Assembly: GCA_903921605.1 (NCBI GenBank)
Contig: CAIXQV010000197.1
Coordinates: 1 to 16,375, forward strand
Origin: an uncultured Planctomycetaceae bacterium
GTDB lineage: Bacteria > Planctomycetota > Planctomycetia > Planctomycetales > Planctomycetaceae
Length of the DNA: 16,375 bases
Direction of reading: 5' to 3'
The translations under genes were made by a program, and so were the position numbers. Position 1 is the first letter of the stretch; each line of letters starts with the position of its first letter. Shown piece by piece: positions 7,764 through 15,798 of this stretch. The notes beneath the pieces are model-generated. The model was not told the DNA's origin. It was given only the letters and a program-made list of their open reading frames with translations, and did not search any database.

Positions 7764-8524
7764 GGCAATGCAATTCGGAAAGGGCATAAAACCGAGTCAA
7801 ATTGGACCGGGCACATTAGCAGTTGGCCGTTAATCAGATGCTGAAAACCTTCACCATAATGAGGCTATCGGAGGCATATTGTAAGTGGTCTATAGAAATC
7901 ACCTTTTTTGCCTCAAACGACAGACTTTGCCAAGCACCTTTGCGTTGCTGAGCAAATGCAGTTATCCCGTGTATGACCGAGATATGAACGATTGTTGACC
8001 GGGAAACAGGCTTCCTGCCCATGGACAGCTGTCGCAGTGGTACGTTTCGATCGCTTCTCGTGCGAAGTTTCCTGCAGCTTTCCGAGGGCTTTCCGGCCGA
8101 TTCTGCCGCTTCGGGCTGAGAAGCTGACCTGTGCGCCGGCTCACGGTCCGGTGGAGGCAAATGGCGGGGAATGTCCAACATGGTGAACGCTAACCGCGTT
8201 GACAGTGTCGTAACGTTGTCCAATAATCCAACTGGCGCAGAAACGAGCGTGTCAGAAGGTTCTGCACGTTTTGCGTTTCTGCCGAGATACATGTGATGGT
8301 TTGTCCTCAATCAGAGGCTTGTGTTCAGTGGAAATTGTTGGTTTGCGTTAACTGGGTACAAGTGGGCGTCTCCACTCTAATCGTTGAACCCACCAGGCCT
8401 CGTTAGTCGACACAACCTCAATAACCGTTCTCACGGCATCAGGAAGACAATCCGGAAACTCCGGAACGAAGATATTGGCCATGTTTTGGTGGCGAACAAA
8501 TTGAATCTATGAGGAGAGGGTGTA
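7764..8524. other. Long gap with only doubtful small frames
   Basis: This 761-base divergent region separates the minus-strand operon from thioredoxin (+). A minus frame at 7834-8310 is open for 158 residues, but its product is Arg/Ser/Pro-rich, has no domain and lacks a convincing ribosome-binding site. On the plus strand a 41-residue frame (8171-8296, beginning MSNMVNANRVDSV and ending SARFAFLPRYM) has GGAGG at 8153-8157, which is a bit far away. I do not call either. Promoters for trxA and for the minus-strand operon must lie here, but I cannot place their -35 and -10 boxes with confidence. Confidence 0.45.
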
Positions 8525-8854
8525 ATGGCTGGTAATTTGCATGAGTTTACCGATGCGAACTTCAAGTCAGAAGTACTTGAATCTGCTGAACCAGTGCTGG
8601 TTGACTTCTGGGCTCCGTGGTGCGGTCCTTGCCGCCAGCTGATGCCAACCGTGGAGCAACTGGCCACTGAATATGCCGGACGAATCAAGATTGGCAAAGT
8701 CAACACTGACGACAATCATCAGACGGCTGCAGGGTTTGGAATCACAAGCATTCCGACTGTCATGTTGTTCAAGAACGGGCAGCTCGTTGACAAAGTTGTC
8801 GGTGCTCCTCCAAAGCAGCACTTTATCAATATGCTGGATAAAGCTCTGACATAA
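8525..8854 (+). CDS. trxA: Thioredoxin
   Basis: The protein has 109 residues, the usual size for a single-domain thioredoxin. The redox site WCGPC is at residues 32-36 (Cys33 and Cys36), preceded by VLVDFWAP. The cis-proline is in SIPT (Pro77), followed by VMLFKNGQ and a VGAPPK loop, all standard. It has no signal peptide, so it works in the cytoplasm, reducing disulfides in client proteins with electrons from thioredoxin reductase. GAGGAGAGGG directly upstream provides a strong ribosome-binding site before ATG 8525. Plus-strand genes follow, but the next start is 176 bases away behind hairpins, so co-transcription with the coiled-coil gene is uncertain. Function is certain; which of possibly several thioredoxins it is cannot be told. 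Confidence 0.97.
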   Translation: MAGNLHEFTDANFKSEVLESAEPVLVDFWAPWCGPCRQLMPTVEQLATEYAGRIKIGKVNTDDNHQTAAGFGITSIPTVMLFKNGQLVDKVVGAPPKQHFINMLDKALT

Positions 8855-8898
8855 TTGCAGGGCAGTGTTGATCGGGTTCGGGGTTCATTCGTGCTGAA

Positions 8899-8915
8899 GT
8901 TTGCAGGATGCAAAC
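8899..8915 (+). other. Small hairpin in the trxA 3' region
   Basis: GTTTGCA (8899-8905) and TGCAAAC (8909-8915) make a perfect 7-bp stem with a GGA loop. It lies 45 bases after the trxA stop. With no T-run after it, it is more likely a 3'-end stabiliser than a terminator. Confidence 0.3.
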
Positions 8916-8954
8916 GGAGCTGGTGAATCCCCGTCTGATCTCCTGAATTAAAGA

Positions 8955-8978
8955 CCTGGTTCAGATGATCGAACCAGG
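8955..8978 (+). terminator. Hairpin between trxA and the coiled-coil gene
   Basis: CCTGGTTC (8955-8962) and GAACCAGG (8971-8978) form a perfect 8-bp stem with an 8-base loop, followed by a T-rich but broken tract (ATTGTGTTTGTTGTG). It is the best terminator candidate for trxA, and could also be a leader structure for the gene starting at 9031. An ATG at 8965, inside the loop, opens a longer frame for that gene, but it is an unlikely start for this reason. Confidence 0.4.
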
Positions 8979-9030
8979 CGATTGTGTTTGTTGTGAGTCT
9001 TTGTGGTCGTTTGGGAAAGGAGTCCCGAAC

Positions 9031-10782
9031 ATGGCGGATAACCATGCTGAGAATCTGACGATGTCAGATGCTTCCGGCGTTGGCGCGGCCAGAATTGGGC
9101 AGACTCTCACTCCAGCGCCACCTGCGACACCGGAATTGCTGAATCCCTTCTCAGGTGAATCGGATGCTCTGAAAATTCTGCTTCAGGCCTCGGCCGCAGC
9201 GGAATCTCTCCAGCATCGCTTCTCGGAACTTCAACAGCGTCGAGCTGAGATCGTCGCCGATCAGCAACAGCTTGAAGCCGAGCGCCGAGCCTTTGAGCAG
9301 CGGGCTCAGGACTTCGCTGCTCAGGTTGCGCATGATCGAGCGGACCAGCGAGAATTAATGGCTGATCTGGAGCAGCGGCTCCAAAAGGTCGGACAGCACG
9401 AAGAACTGCAGCAGCGACAGGTGGCCGAGCTGCGAGCGTCCCAGCGGGCTCTCGCCGAAGAGCGAGTCATCCTGAAGGCCTCTGTTCGTGCAGAGCTTGA
9501 TGAAGATCGCATGAAGCTTAGCCAGGAACGTGCGATCCTCGATGCCGAACGCGATCGCCTGCGGATTCAGGCCGAACGCGAACGTCAGGATTATGCTGAC
9601 CGCATCCGTCAGATCGATGACGAATTGAAGCATGAAAAACAGCGACTAGCCGAACGGGCTCGTGAAGACCTGACCGCCGAAATCGTGCTACTGAATCGTC
9701 AGAAGGCCGAATGGCAACTGGCCCATGAGCACCAGCTTCAGGAAATCGCGCAGCAGGCGGACGACTTGCAGGCTCAGCGAGAATTGTTTGGTCAGCAGGT
9801 TGAAGAAGAACAGCAGCGGCTCAAAGAAGAGATCGAAAAGAAGCGTCAGGGATTACTGACCGAACAGAACAATCTGCAGCGTCGCTATCGCTTTCAGTTT
9901 GAACATCTGACTCGCGCTAAGGAAGACCTTGAAGCGGAACTCCGCGAGTTTCGTCGTGAACAGCAATTGTTCCGCAGTGAGCGTCTGCGATTCCTCGAAC
10001 AGCACCGACTTCGCTTCCGTCAACTGGAACACGTCCGTCAGTTGCTGACGGATCGTGAATCCTCGATTGCTCGTGAATCTCGAATCATCGACCGTTCACG
10101 CTCGGCTGCTCTTTCAGATATTCAGCGTCTTCAGAGACGCAGTGAAGAAGAGCGGGACGCGATTCTGCAGGATATCGAAAGTCGACAGCGCAGAGTACGC
10201 CAGCAGGAAATGGCGATGGCCGATCTGGCCGCCCGCCTCGAAGATCGCTCTCAGAGACTGAATCGATTGCGAGCAGAATTGGATCAGACTCAGTCGGAGA
10301 TCCTCGAGCAACGGCTGGTCATCGAGGAGGCACGAACAAATCTCGTCCGTGACAGCGTCTCTCCGGAGATCGCTCGTGCACGACTGGAGCAGGCTCGCGG
10401 CGATGTTCAGGCCTTCTTTGATCGTCTGCGTATGCAGATTAATGCTGATCGAGATAAAGTTGAAGAAGCCGCCAGTGATGTGGCCGAGCGTCAGCAGCAG
10501 TTCCGTCGAGATCGTGCCGAGCTGGAACAATGGTTTGCCGCTCGCGAAGAGCAGCATTCTTCTCGTACGACCGACTCCGTTGTTCAGGATCAGGCCGCAA
10601 CGATTCACATGTTGCAGACTCAGATCGTGGAACTCCAGAATCGCTGGCACAAAGAACGTCTGGAAGCGGAACACGCGATTCGAGATCTCCTGAGTCAGAT
10701 TACGTCGCGCGAGGTTGGCAGCATGGAATCTTCTGCCGGCAGCGGGAATAATGTTCCGAGTAATATGCGTGATGCCGCGTAG
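9031..10782 (+). CDS. Long coiled-coil protein
   Basis: This 583-residue protein starts at ATG 9031, chosen because AAAGGAG ends eight bases before it. The first 60 residues are disordered-looking and Ala/Pro-rich (TPAPPATPELLNPF). From about residue 60 to 555 it is almost one continuous coiled coil, very rich in Gln, Arg, Glu and Leu, with heptad-like runs such as EQRLQKVGQHEELQQRQVAE. Proline is nearly absent from that rod. There is no signal peptide, membrane helix or enzymatic motif. The short tail is Ser/Gly/Asn-rich. Such a rod is typical of structural or scaffold proteins (SMC-like arms, crescentin-like or tropomyosin-like filaments), but it lacks the ATPase heads of SMC or Rad50. Function is unknown; a cytoplasmic cytoskeletal or scaffolding role is inference. 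Confidence 0.88.
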   Translation: MADNHAENLTMSDASGVGAARIGQTLTPAPPATPELLNPFSGESDALKILLQASAAAESLQHRFSELQQRRAEIVADQQQLEAERRAFEQRAQDFAAQVAHDRADQRELMADLEQRLQKVGQHEELQQRQVAELRASQRALAEERVILKASVRAELDEDRMKLSQERAILDAERDRLRIQAERERQDYADRIRQIDDELKHEKQRLAERAREDLTAEIVLLNRQKAEWQLAHEHQLQEIAQQADDLQAQRELFGQQVEEEQQRLKEEIEKKRQGLLTEQNNLQRRYRFQFEHLTRAKEDLEAELREFRREQQLFRSERLRFLEQHRLRFRQLEHVRQLLTDRESSIARESRIIDRSRSAALSDIQRLQRRSEEERDAILQDIESRQRRVRQQEMAMADLAARLEDRSQRLNRLRAELDQTQSEILEQRLVIEEARTNLVRDSVSPEIARARLEQARGDVQAFFDRLRMQINADRDKVEEAASDVAERQQQFRRDRAELEQWFAAREEQHSSRTTDSVVQDQAATIHMLQTQIVELQNRWHKERLEAEHAIRDLLSQITSREVGSMESSAGSGNNVPSNMRDAA

Positions 10783-10811
10783 CTGCGAATTACTAAACCA
10801 TAAGCGGGCTC

Positions 10812-10848
10812 GATACTCTGTCCGACAGCTCTTCACGGATAGAGTATC
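10812..10848 (+). terminator. Hairpin after the coiled-coil gene
   Basis: GATACTCTGTCC (10812-10823) pairs with GGATAGAGTATC (10837-10848) over 12 base pairs, one of them a G-U wobble, around a 13-base loop. It begins 30 bases after the stop of the coiled-coil gene and ends 22 bases before the methyltransferase start. There is no T-run, so it may be an mRNA-stabilising or attenuating structure instead of a true intrinsic terminator. Confidence 0.45.
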
Positions 10849-10869
10849 CTGCACGGGATTGAAGCTCCG

Positions 10870-11688
10870 ATGGTGGTGAGGCTGCAGATCATTCCCGACT
10901 CTCGACTGTTCTTCGTGTTGTTGCCACTCGGCCTTTTCCTCGGAGGATGCGGCGCAAGTTCGTCACCATCAGAACCCGTCGCAGCAGATCGTCCCGACCC
11001 CGTTGTTGCGCAAATACAAGGCCGCGAGAAAGCTCCGGGTATTGTGCGTTGGGAACCTGTCGACGGACTTCCTCGTGATGTGGCGATTATGGAGTCTGTC
11101 TTCTGGGAACCGGCGGATACGGACAGTCTCCGTATGAAGATCTTCAATGATGCTCGTCTGCCTGGGTCAGCAGTGCTGGAGATTGGGACCGGTTCCGGGC
11201 TTGTTTCGCTCTGTTGCCTGCAGGCCGGAGCAGCACGTGTTGTGGCGACAGATTTGAATCCGAAAGCAATCGAGAACGCACGATTCAATGCCGCTGAAAT
11301 GGGATTCACAGAGCGACTCGACGCCAGACAGGTGCCACGGCGAGCGTCCGAAGCGTGGACTGTGATTAAGCCGGTAGAGACCTTCGATTTTATTATCTCG
11401 AATCCGCCATGGGAGAACCGTAAGCCGGTCAGCGTCGAAGAATTTGCTCTTTACGATCCGGACTTTCAGTTACTGCAATCTCTGGTCGCTGGAGCACGCA
11501 CAAGACTCCGTCCCAACGGTCGGATGTGGCTCGCATATGGTTGTGTGACGGCGATCCGCAGAATTCAGGAAGTTGCCGCCGAGCAACAATTGAGTTGTAC
11601 GCTGCTGGATGACCGATCACTCGATTCTCTCCCGGAAGTTTTTCTCCCCGGTATGCTGATCGAGATCCGAGTTCCGGAGGCGCGTTGA
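10870..11688 (+). CDS. SAM-dependent methyltransferase with a lipoprotein signal
   Basis: This 272-residue protein has a class I methyltransferase core: motif I AVLEIGTGSGLVSLCCLQAG (101-120), the acidic residue after strand 2 in VVATDLNPKAIENARFNA (Asp128), and the catalytic-type NPPW in FDFIISNPPWENR (172-184). NPPW/NPPY is used by enzymes that methylate amide or amino nitrogens, such as PrmC/HemK and RsmC types. The C-terminal half (LLQSLVAGARTRLRPNGRMW, then LPEVFLPGMLIEIR) fits the fold. Oddly, it starts with a basic stretch and hydrophobic residues 13-24 ending in LGGC (Cys27), a good lipobox, followed by a Ser/Pro linker, so it appears to be exported. An internal start would have to fall near Met74 to remove it. 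No strong Shine-Dalgarno lies before ATG 10870. The substrate is unknown. Confidence 0.85.
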   Translation: MVVRLQIIPDSRLFFVLLPLGLFLGGCGASSSPSEPVAADRPDPVVAQIQGREKAPGIVRWEPVDGLPRDVAIMESVFWEPADTDSLRMKIFNDARLPGSAVLEIGTGSGLVSLCCLQAGAARVVATDLNPKAIENARFNAAEMGFTERLDARQVPRRASEAWTVIKPVETFDFIISNPPWENRKPVSVEEFALYDPDFQLLQSLVAGARTRLRPNGRMWLAYGCVTAIRRIQEVAAEQQLSCTLLDDRSLDSLPEVFLPGMLIEIRVPEAR

Positions 11689-12021
11689 TTCCACGCGAAT
11701 TCGCGGACGGCACAAGACTTGAAATCGCTGCATCCCGCGCCGGACTCGTTGAGTCGAGCTTCAACGCTATCAGGGGCAGATCAAAGTTTGGCCGAACAAT
11801 TCGATCATGCCCGGTGATTCATCTTTGCAGATTGTAGGGCCTGATTTGGGCGAGGATTCCCCGCGACGCGGGTTAGTCCTGCCGAATAATGCGGGGGATT
11901 CTCCCCTCGTCATCTTCGAACGCTGTTGCATATCGGCAACAAAAGACTTCCGACGGAAAAACTTGACCTATGCTCACCTCAGAAGCTTTCAACAGGATTC
12001 CTCACTCTCTGGTTCAGGTTC
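11689..12021. other. Gap between methyltransferase and sensor genes
   Basis: This 333-base spacer has no coding frame that I would defend; an in-frame extension of the sensor gene back to 11926 is possible but has no signal for translation. It holds the GC-rich inverted repeats at 11851-11909 and presumably the promoter of the sensor gene. Confidence 0.45.
11851..11909. repeat. Compound GC-rich inverted repeats
   Basis: CCCGCG (11860-11865) and CGCGGG (11867-11872) form a tight palindrome around one A. In competition with it, CGAGGATTCCCCGC (11851-11864) can pair imperfectly with GCGGGGGATTCTCCCCTCG (11891-11909) over a longer loop. The two folds share the left arm, so they exclude each other. 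It lies 162 bases after the methyltransferase stop. Shared GGATTCCCC-like cores with the palindrome at 1020-1040 suggest a repeated extragenic element. Confidence 0.4.
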
Positions 12022-14439
12022 ATGCCCCGCCTCTCCTCAAGCATGCGAATCGTTCTGGGACTTGTCAGTCTCACGATTAGTGCGTTGCTGGTTGCCGGTC
12101 TACTGGGACTGATTCCAAACGTCGGTACCGCCGCACAGAAAAACCGATCTGCATTCTGCGAAGCCACAGCCGTCAGCTTCATGGCACTCGCGCCGCGAAT
12201 GAATGAGAAGCAGATCCAGGAAACGTTTGACGCGATTCGCCAGCGAAATCCGGAAGTCGAATCTCTGGCCGTGCGAACCGACGAAAACGGAGAACTGCTG
12301 TTTGCCTCTGGCTAACATCAGTCACTCTGGGAAACAAGCGGATCCGTCCCAAATTCATCACGTGAATTCATTGTGCCCATTACCGCATCAGGTGAACATT
12401 GGGGACAATTGGAAGTCCGGTTTCTCGAAGTCGCGGCAGGACCTCTGGGCAACATCATGCGGCCCGAGTTCTCACTTTCTTTGTTTCTGGGCGTCGGCCT
12501 GTTCTTTTCGTTCTCGCTCTATCTGCGGCGAGTACTTCGCCAGTTGAATCCTTCACAGGTGATTCCGTCACGAGTTCGTGAAGCGCTGGACGCTCTCGCT
12601 GAAGGACTTCTTGTCATTGACACCGACGGGCGCATTGTGCTTGCCAACAGCGCGTTTGCTCAGCATGTTCAACAGGAGGTTGAGATGCTGGTCGGAAAAA
12701 ACGCGAATCAGATAGGATTTCGCCATCAGATCGAAGCCACGCTTTCAGAACAACCCTGGCAAACAACTATTTCCAGCGGGCAGTCATTGCGTGGCGTGAT
12801 TATGAAGTTCGGCGTCAACGGCACAGAGAGAACGTTCTCTGTCAGTTCCGTGCCCATTCACGATGAACGTCAGAAGTGCCGTGGCGTTGTGGCTAGTTTT
12901 GAAGACGTCACAGAGCTTGATCGTAAGCAGAAAGAACTTCGCGATGCTTTGAGTTCCTTGAAGCAGTCGAGCGAAGAAATCCGCCAGCAGAACAGGGAGC
13001 TGGAATGGCTGGCAACTCGCGACGCTCTGACGGGTTGCGTGAATCGTCGTAGCTTCTTCAAAGACTTTGAATCCACGTGGGCTCAAAAGAAGATGATGGG
13101 CGGTGAGTTGTCTGCAATGATGGTCGACATCGACCACTTCAAATCAATTAACGACAATCATGGCCATGCGATGGGCGATGAAGTCCTCCGCAAAGTGGCG
13201 TCCGTTGTGATGAAGACTGTTGCGGAATCGGACATCGTCTGCCGCTACGGAGGTGAAGAATTCTCCGTGCTGATGCCGGACACAAGTCTCGACGACGCAG
13301 AACTGCGAGCCGAACGCATTCGTCTCGCGATTAAAGCTCTGCAGATTGGCGAACTGAAAGTCACCGCAAGTCTTGGAGTTTCTTCTTTTGCTCAGAAAGC
13401 GGACTCACCTCAGGATCTTCTCGATCAGGCTGACAAGTGCCTTTACGTTGCCAAGAGAAATGGCAGAAATCAGGTCATTCGTTTCGACAAAGCACAAAAG
13501 CAGATCTCACAGCTTGGTGAAACACCGGCGACAGCTCGCAAAGAACCACGCAAACAAGCTGCGGTCACGATTCCTTTCCAGGCCGTCACCGCATTGTTGT
13601 CCGCCATGTCGTATCGTGACCAGCCCACGGCAGCTCACAGTCGACGTGTGGCAGACCTTTGCGTAGCAACGGCCGAGGGCTTGCTGTCAATGCGTGAATG
13701 CTACAACCTGGAAATCGCAGCCCTGATGCACGACATCGGAAAGATCGGTGTCCCGGATGCGATCCTTCAGAAGCGTGGTCGTCTGACCGACGAAGAGTGG
13801 GCCATCATGCGACGCAATCGATATGTCAGCATGCAACTGGTGAAGAATTCGTTTGGCTCAGATGTTGTCACGGAAATCATCGAACAGTATTCCGTCCGGT
13901 TTGATCTCAGCAATCAGGAAGAACTGAACACCGTCGGAAGCCGCCCAAGTGTTGCTTCACGAGTACTCGCGATCGCCGATGCTTTTGATTCCATGACCTC
14001 CGACGCTGTTTATCGCCGCCGCAAATCACGCACTGAAGCATTTGAAGAACTGCGACGATGTGCAGGAACGCAATTCGACCCTGAACTGGTCGAACGATTT
14101 ATCTCAGCCGTGCGTCTGCGATCTGGTGCACGTGCAGAAATGCCGGGCGTTTCGACAGACATTGCCCTCGACATCGGCTTGCAGATCGAGCGACTGGTCG
14201 CGGCATTGGATGATCAGGATCTCGGCGAACTGCGAACACTGACCTCCAGAATTCTGACAACAGCCGAACGGGCGGGGATCGACAGCATGGTCGATGTGTC
14301 CGAGCAGTTGTTGGAATCCCTCGAACATGACAAAGACATGATCGGAATTATGCAGGCTGCTAATGAACTGCTTGATCTCTGCCGCCTGACACAGTTCTCC
14401 TTGATTCAGGGTGAGACGCAGCGACTTGTGACGGCGTAG
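12022..14439 (+). pseudogene. PAS-GGDEF-HD-GYP-like membrane sensor interrupted by one in-frame stop
   Basis: The frame from ATG 12022 encodes 805 codons, with TAA at codon 98 (12313-12315). On both sides the protein sense continues (GELLFASG, stop, HQSLWETSG), so the stop lies inside one gene. The order is: membrane helix (about 8-30), extracytoplasmic sensor region (30-148), second helix (150-168), PAS (182-297), coiled linker (300-328), GGDEF (330-488) with RYGGEEF at 408-414, HD-GYP-like (517-697), and an HPt-like helical bundle (717-792) with no obvious phospho-His. The GGDEF site looks active, and the RxxD inhibitory site is missing (AESD). HD-GYP keeps AHS and HDIGK but has lost the later His residues and GYP. 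It would make c-di-GMP if read through or restarted. A GTG at 12373 could restart a 688-residue protein lacking the first helix and most of the sensor region, but it has no ribosome-binding site. Codon use and motifs are otherwise intact. Confidence 0.85.
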
Positions 14440-14479
14440 TGAACATGACAGGGTATGCCCCAAAAGCAGTACGCCGGAA

Positions 14480-14544
14480 ATGAATCAGAGCAGCAAGGCA
14501 ATTATCCAGACCGGCATTCTGATAATTCGAAAGAGCTGATTCAT
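14480..14544. terminator. Nested inverted repeats between convergent genes
   Basis: ATGAATCAG (14480-14488) pairs with CTGATTCAT (14536-14544), and inside it AATTATC (14500-14506) pairs with GATAATT (14521-14527). All arms are perfect, which gives a long interrupted stem readable from both strands. It lies between the sensor gene (+, ends 14439) and the small gene (-, ends 14561), exactly where a two-way terminator would be. The AT-rich inner arms and unpaired side loops make it weaker than a classical one. Confidence 0.35.
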
Positions 14545-14560
14545 ATGGCATTGGCTCACG

Positions 14561-14956
14561 TCACACTGTCGCTTTCGTCGCAGTTAAGTTTGATGCCAGG
14601 ATACTGATATCCTCGTCCCAGATTGGAATTATCCGCTCGTCAATTCGCAGTCCTGCAGGCTCAAGTCGAGCTGATCGAACATTGCTTGCACCGCAGATCA
14701 ATTCGGCGGTTTGATTTTCTGATTCACTTCTGATCTCCAGTCGCACATGGGCTGAGGATTCGCGGCATTTGATATCGCGACAAGTGACGATCCAGATCCG
14801 ATCCAGCAGCAGGAATCGATCGCCGGTTTTCAAGGCCAGCATTCTGCCGGTTGTGGGAGAAGTTCGAATGCGATCCGATCCCCACCACGCTCGCAGCAAT
14901 GTTCGAATCGCCCCCGAAAGTCCGTGCCGAATGGCTATTGATGGTGGTTCGGCCAT
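14561..14956 (-). CDS. Small protein of unknown function, third gene of the pspA unit
   Basis: This 131-residue protein is not recognised. There is no signal peptide or membrane helix. It looks beta-rich with alternating charged strands, for example RMLALKTGDRFLLLDRIWIV and SSAHVRLEIRSESENQTAEL; the shape resembles a small beta-barrel or a PilZ-like fold, but no motif proves this. GGAG at 14965-14968, eight bases before ATG 14956, supports the start, and a GTCCGG/CCGGAC hairpin (14969-14988) sits directly upstream of that ribosome-binding site. It begins 119 bases after the pspA stop on the same strand. Its position suggests a role linked to PspA, but that is inference. Confidence 0.65.
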   Translation of the reverse strand: MAEPPSIAIRHGLSGAIRTLLRAWWGSDRIRTSPTTGRMLALKTGDRFLLLDRIWIVTCRDIKCRESSAHVRLEIRSESENQTAELICGASNVRSARLEPAGLRIDERIIPIWDEDISILASNLTATKATV

Positions 14957-14968
14957 TTTGTGAACTCC

Positions 14969-15037
14969 GTCCGGTGACTAAGCCGGACAGTCAAAAGTGA
15001 AGCATCGATGTTTGAGATTGCGATCAGCTTTTGACTG
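14969..15037 (-). promoter_or_regulatory. Overlapping hairpins ahead of the small gene in the pspA unit
   Basis: GTCCGG (14969-14974) and CCGGAC (14983-14988) form a 6-bp stem whose foot touches the GGAG ribosome-binding site. CAGTCAAAAG (14988-14997) and CTTTTGACTG (15028-15037) form a perfect 10-bp stem with a 30-base loop. The two share only base 14988, so they could stack or compete slightly. Lying between pspA and the next gene, they may end part of the transcripts, protect the pspA message, or modulate translation of the small gene. On the minus strand, no T-run follows the 10-bp stem. Confidence 0.4.
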
Positions 15038-15075
15038 CCCCAGGAATGGATCCGCAACGGTTCCCTCGCAAACGA

Positions 15076-15753
15076 TCAAATCCCTGCAACGCTGGCCTTG
15101 AGTTGTGCCAGTTCTTCCGCAAGTCGATCGCTTCGCTCTGCAGCATCAAGCTTTCTTTCCAGCTCCATGGCGTCAGGATCTTTGCCGTCCATGCGATCCC
15201 ATGCTTCGCTCAGGGCTTCCTGCCGGTCAACTTTTTCCTCAAGTCGATTGAACTGTGCAAACGCGGACTGTGAAGCAGATCGTTCCATGACATCGTGAAT
15301 TTTCTGGCTGGATTCCGCTCGAGCCAGACGAGCTGTCAGCAGAGTTTTCTTCTGCTTGGCCTGACGGATCTTGTCTTCCAGATCACGCACCGAATCCTGC
15401 AACTTCAGGACATCCTTTTGCTGTCGACCCAGTTCCTGCTCAAACCGTTCGGCTCGCTGCAGAGCTGACAACTTTTGATCCAGAGCTGCTCGAGCTGTCG
15501 TTTCGTCATTGCGTTTCAGAGCCTGAGCTGCACGATCCGTCCACTTCGCAACATCTGCTCGTTCTCTTTCTGTCCGTTGGCGCATCTGAATTTCGTCAGC
15601 CACAGCTTCGGCAACTCGAGATCGCACGCTGTCCAGTTCCTCTTCCATATCGATCAGCAACTGATGCAGAGTTTTCTCGGGGTCTTCGATCTTGTCTTTT
15701 AAAGTGGTCAGGTTGGAACGCATAATCAAACTGAACTGGGTGAGCCATTTCAT
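15076..15753 (-). CDS. pspA: PspA/IM30 family membrane-stress protein
   Basis: This 225-residue protein has the size and all-helical make-up of PspA/IM30 (the ESCRT-III-like family). The N-terminus MKWLTQFSLIMRSNLTTLKD is the amphipathic helix that binds membrane, followed by the signature KIEDPEKTLHQLLIDMEEEL (20-39). Residues 40-150 are a long coiled coil (ERADVAKWTDRAAQALKRND). A second helical part follows (FAQFNRLEEKVDRQEALSEA). AAAGGA ends eight bases before ATG 15753, giving a good ribosome-binding site. Proteins of this family form rods or carpets that repair and remodel the inner membrane under stress. No PspF, PspB or PspC is near. It lies 45 bases after the membrane-protein gene at 15799, so the two are probably one transcript. 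The family call is firm; the gene symbol is by family only. Confidence 0.93.
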   Translation of the reverse strand: MKWLTQFSLIMRSNLTTLKDKIEDPEKTLHQLLIDMEEELDSVRSRVAEAVADEIQMRQRTERERADVAKWTDRAAQALKRNDETTARAALDQKLSALQRAERFEQELGRQQKDVLKLQDSVRDLEDKIRQAKQKKTLLTARLARAESSQKIHDVMERSASQSAFAQFNRLEEKVDRQEALSEAWDRMDGKDPDAMELERKLDAAERSDRLAEELAQLKASVAGI

Positions 15754-15798
15754 GGTCTTGATCCTTTAAGAAACAGAGTTAACAGAAAACAGAAACTT

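Noticed and set aside
7834..8310. 158-codon open minus frame
   Set aside because: No domain, low-complexity basic composition and no Shine-Dalgarno; kept only as a remark in the gap entry.
8965..9030. Longer start (ATG 8965) for the coiled-coil gene
   Set aside because: It lies in the loop of a hairpin and adds residues unlike the rest; ATG 9031 has a good AAAGGAG.
10114..10854. 246-codon open minus frame
   Set aside because: It is a shadow of the coiled-coil gene, whose Glu/Gln/Arg codons leave few stops on the other strand.
12373..14439. A stand-alone 688-residue GGDEF protein
   Set aside because: The frame before the GTG continues the same protein sense back to the TAA and beyond, and no ribosome-binding site precedes the GTG.
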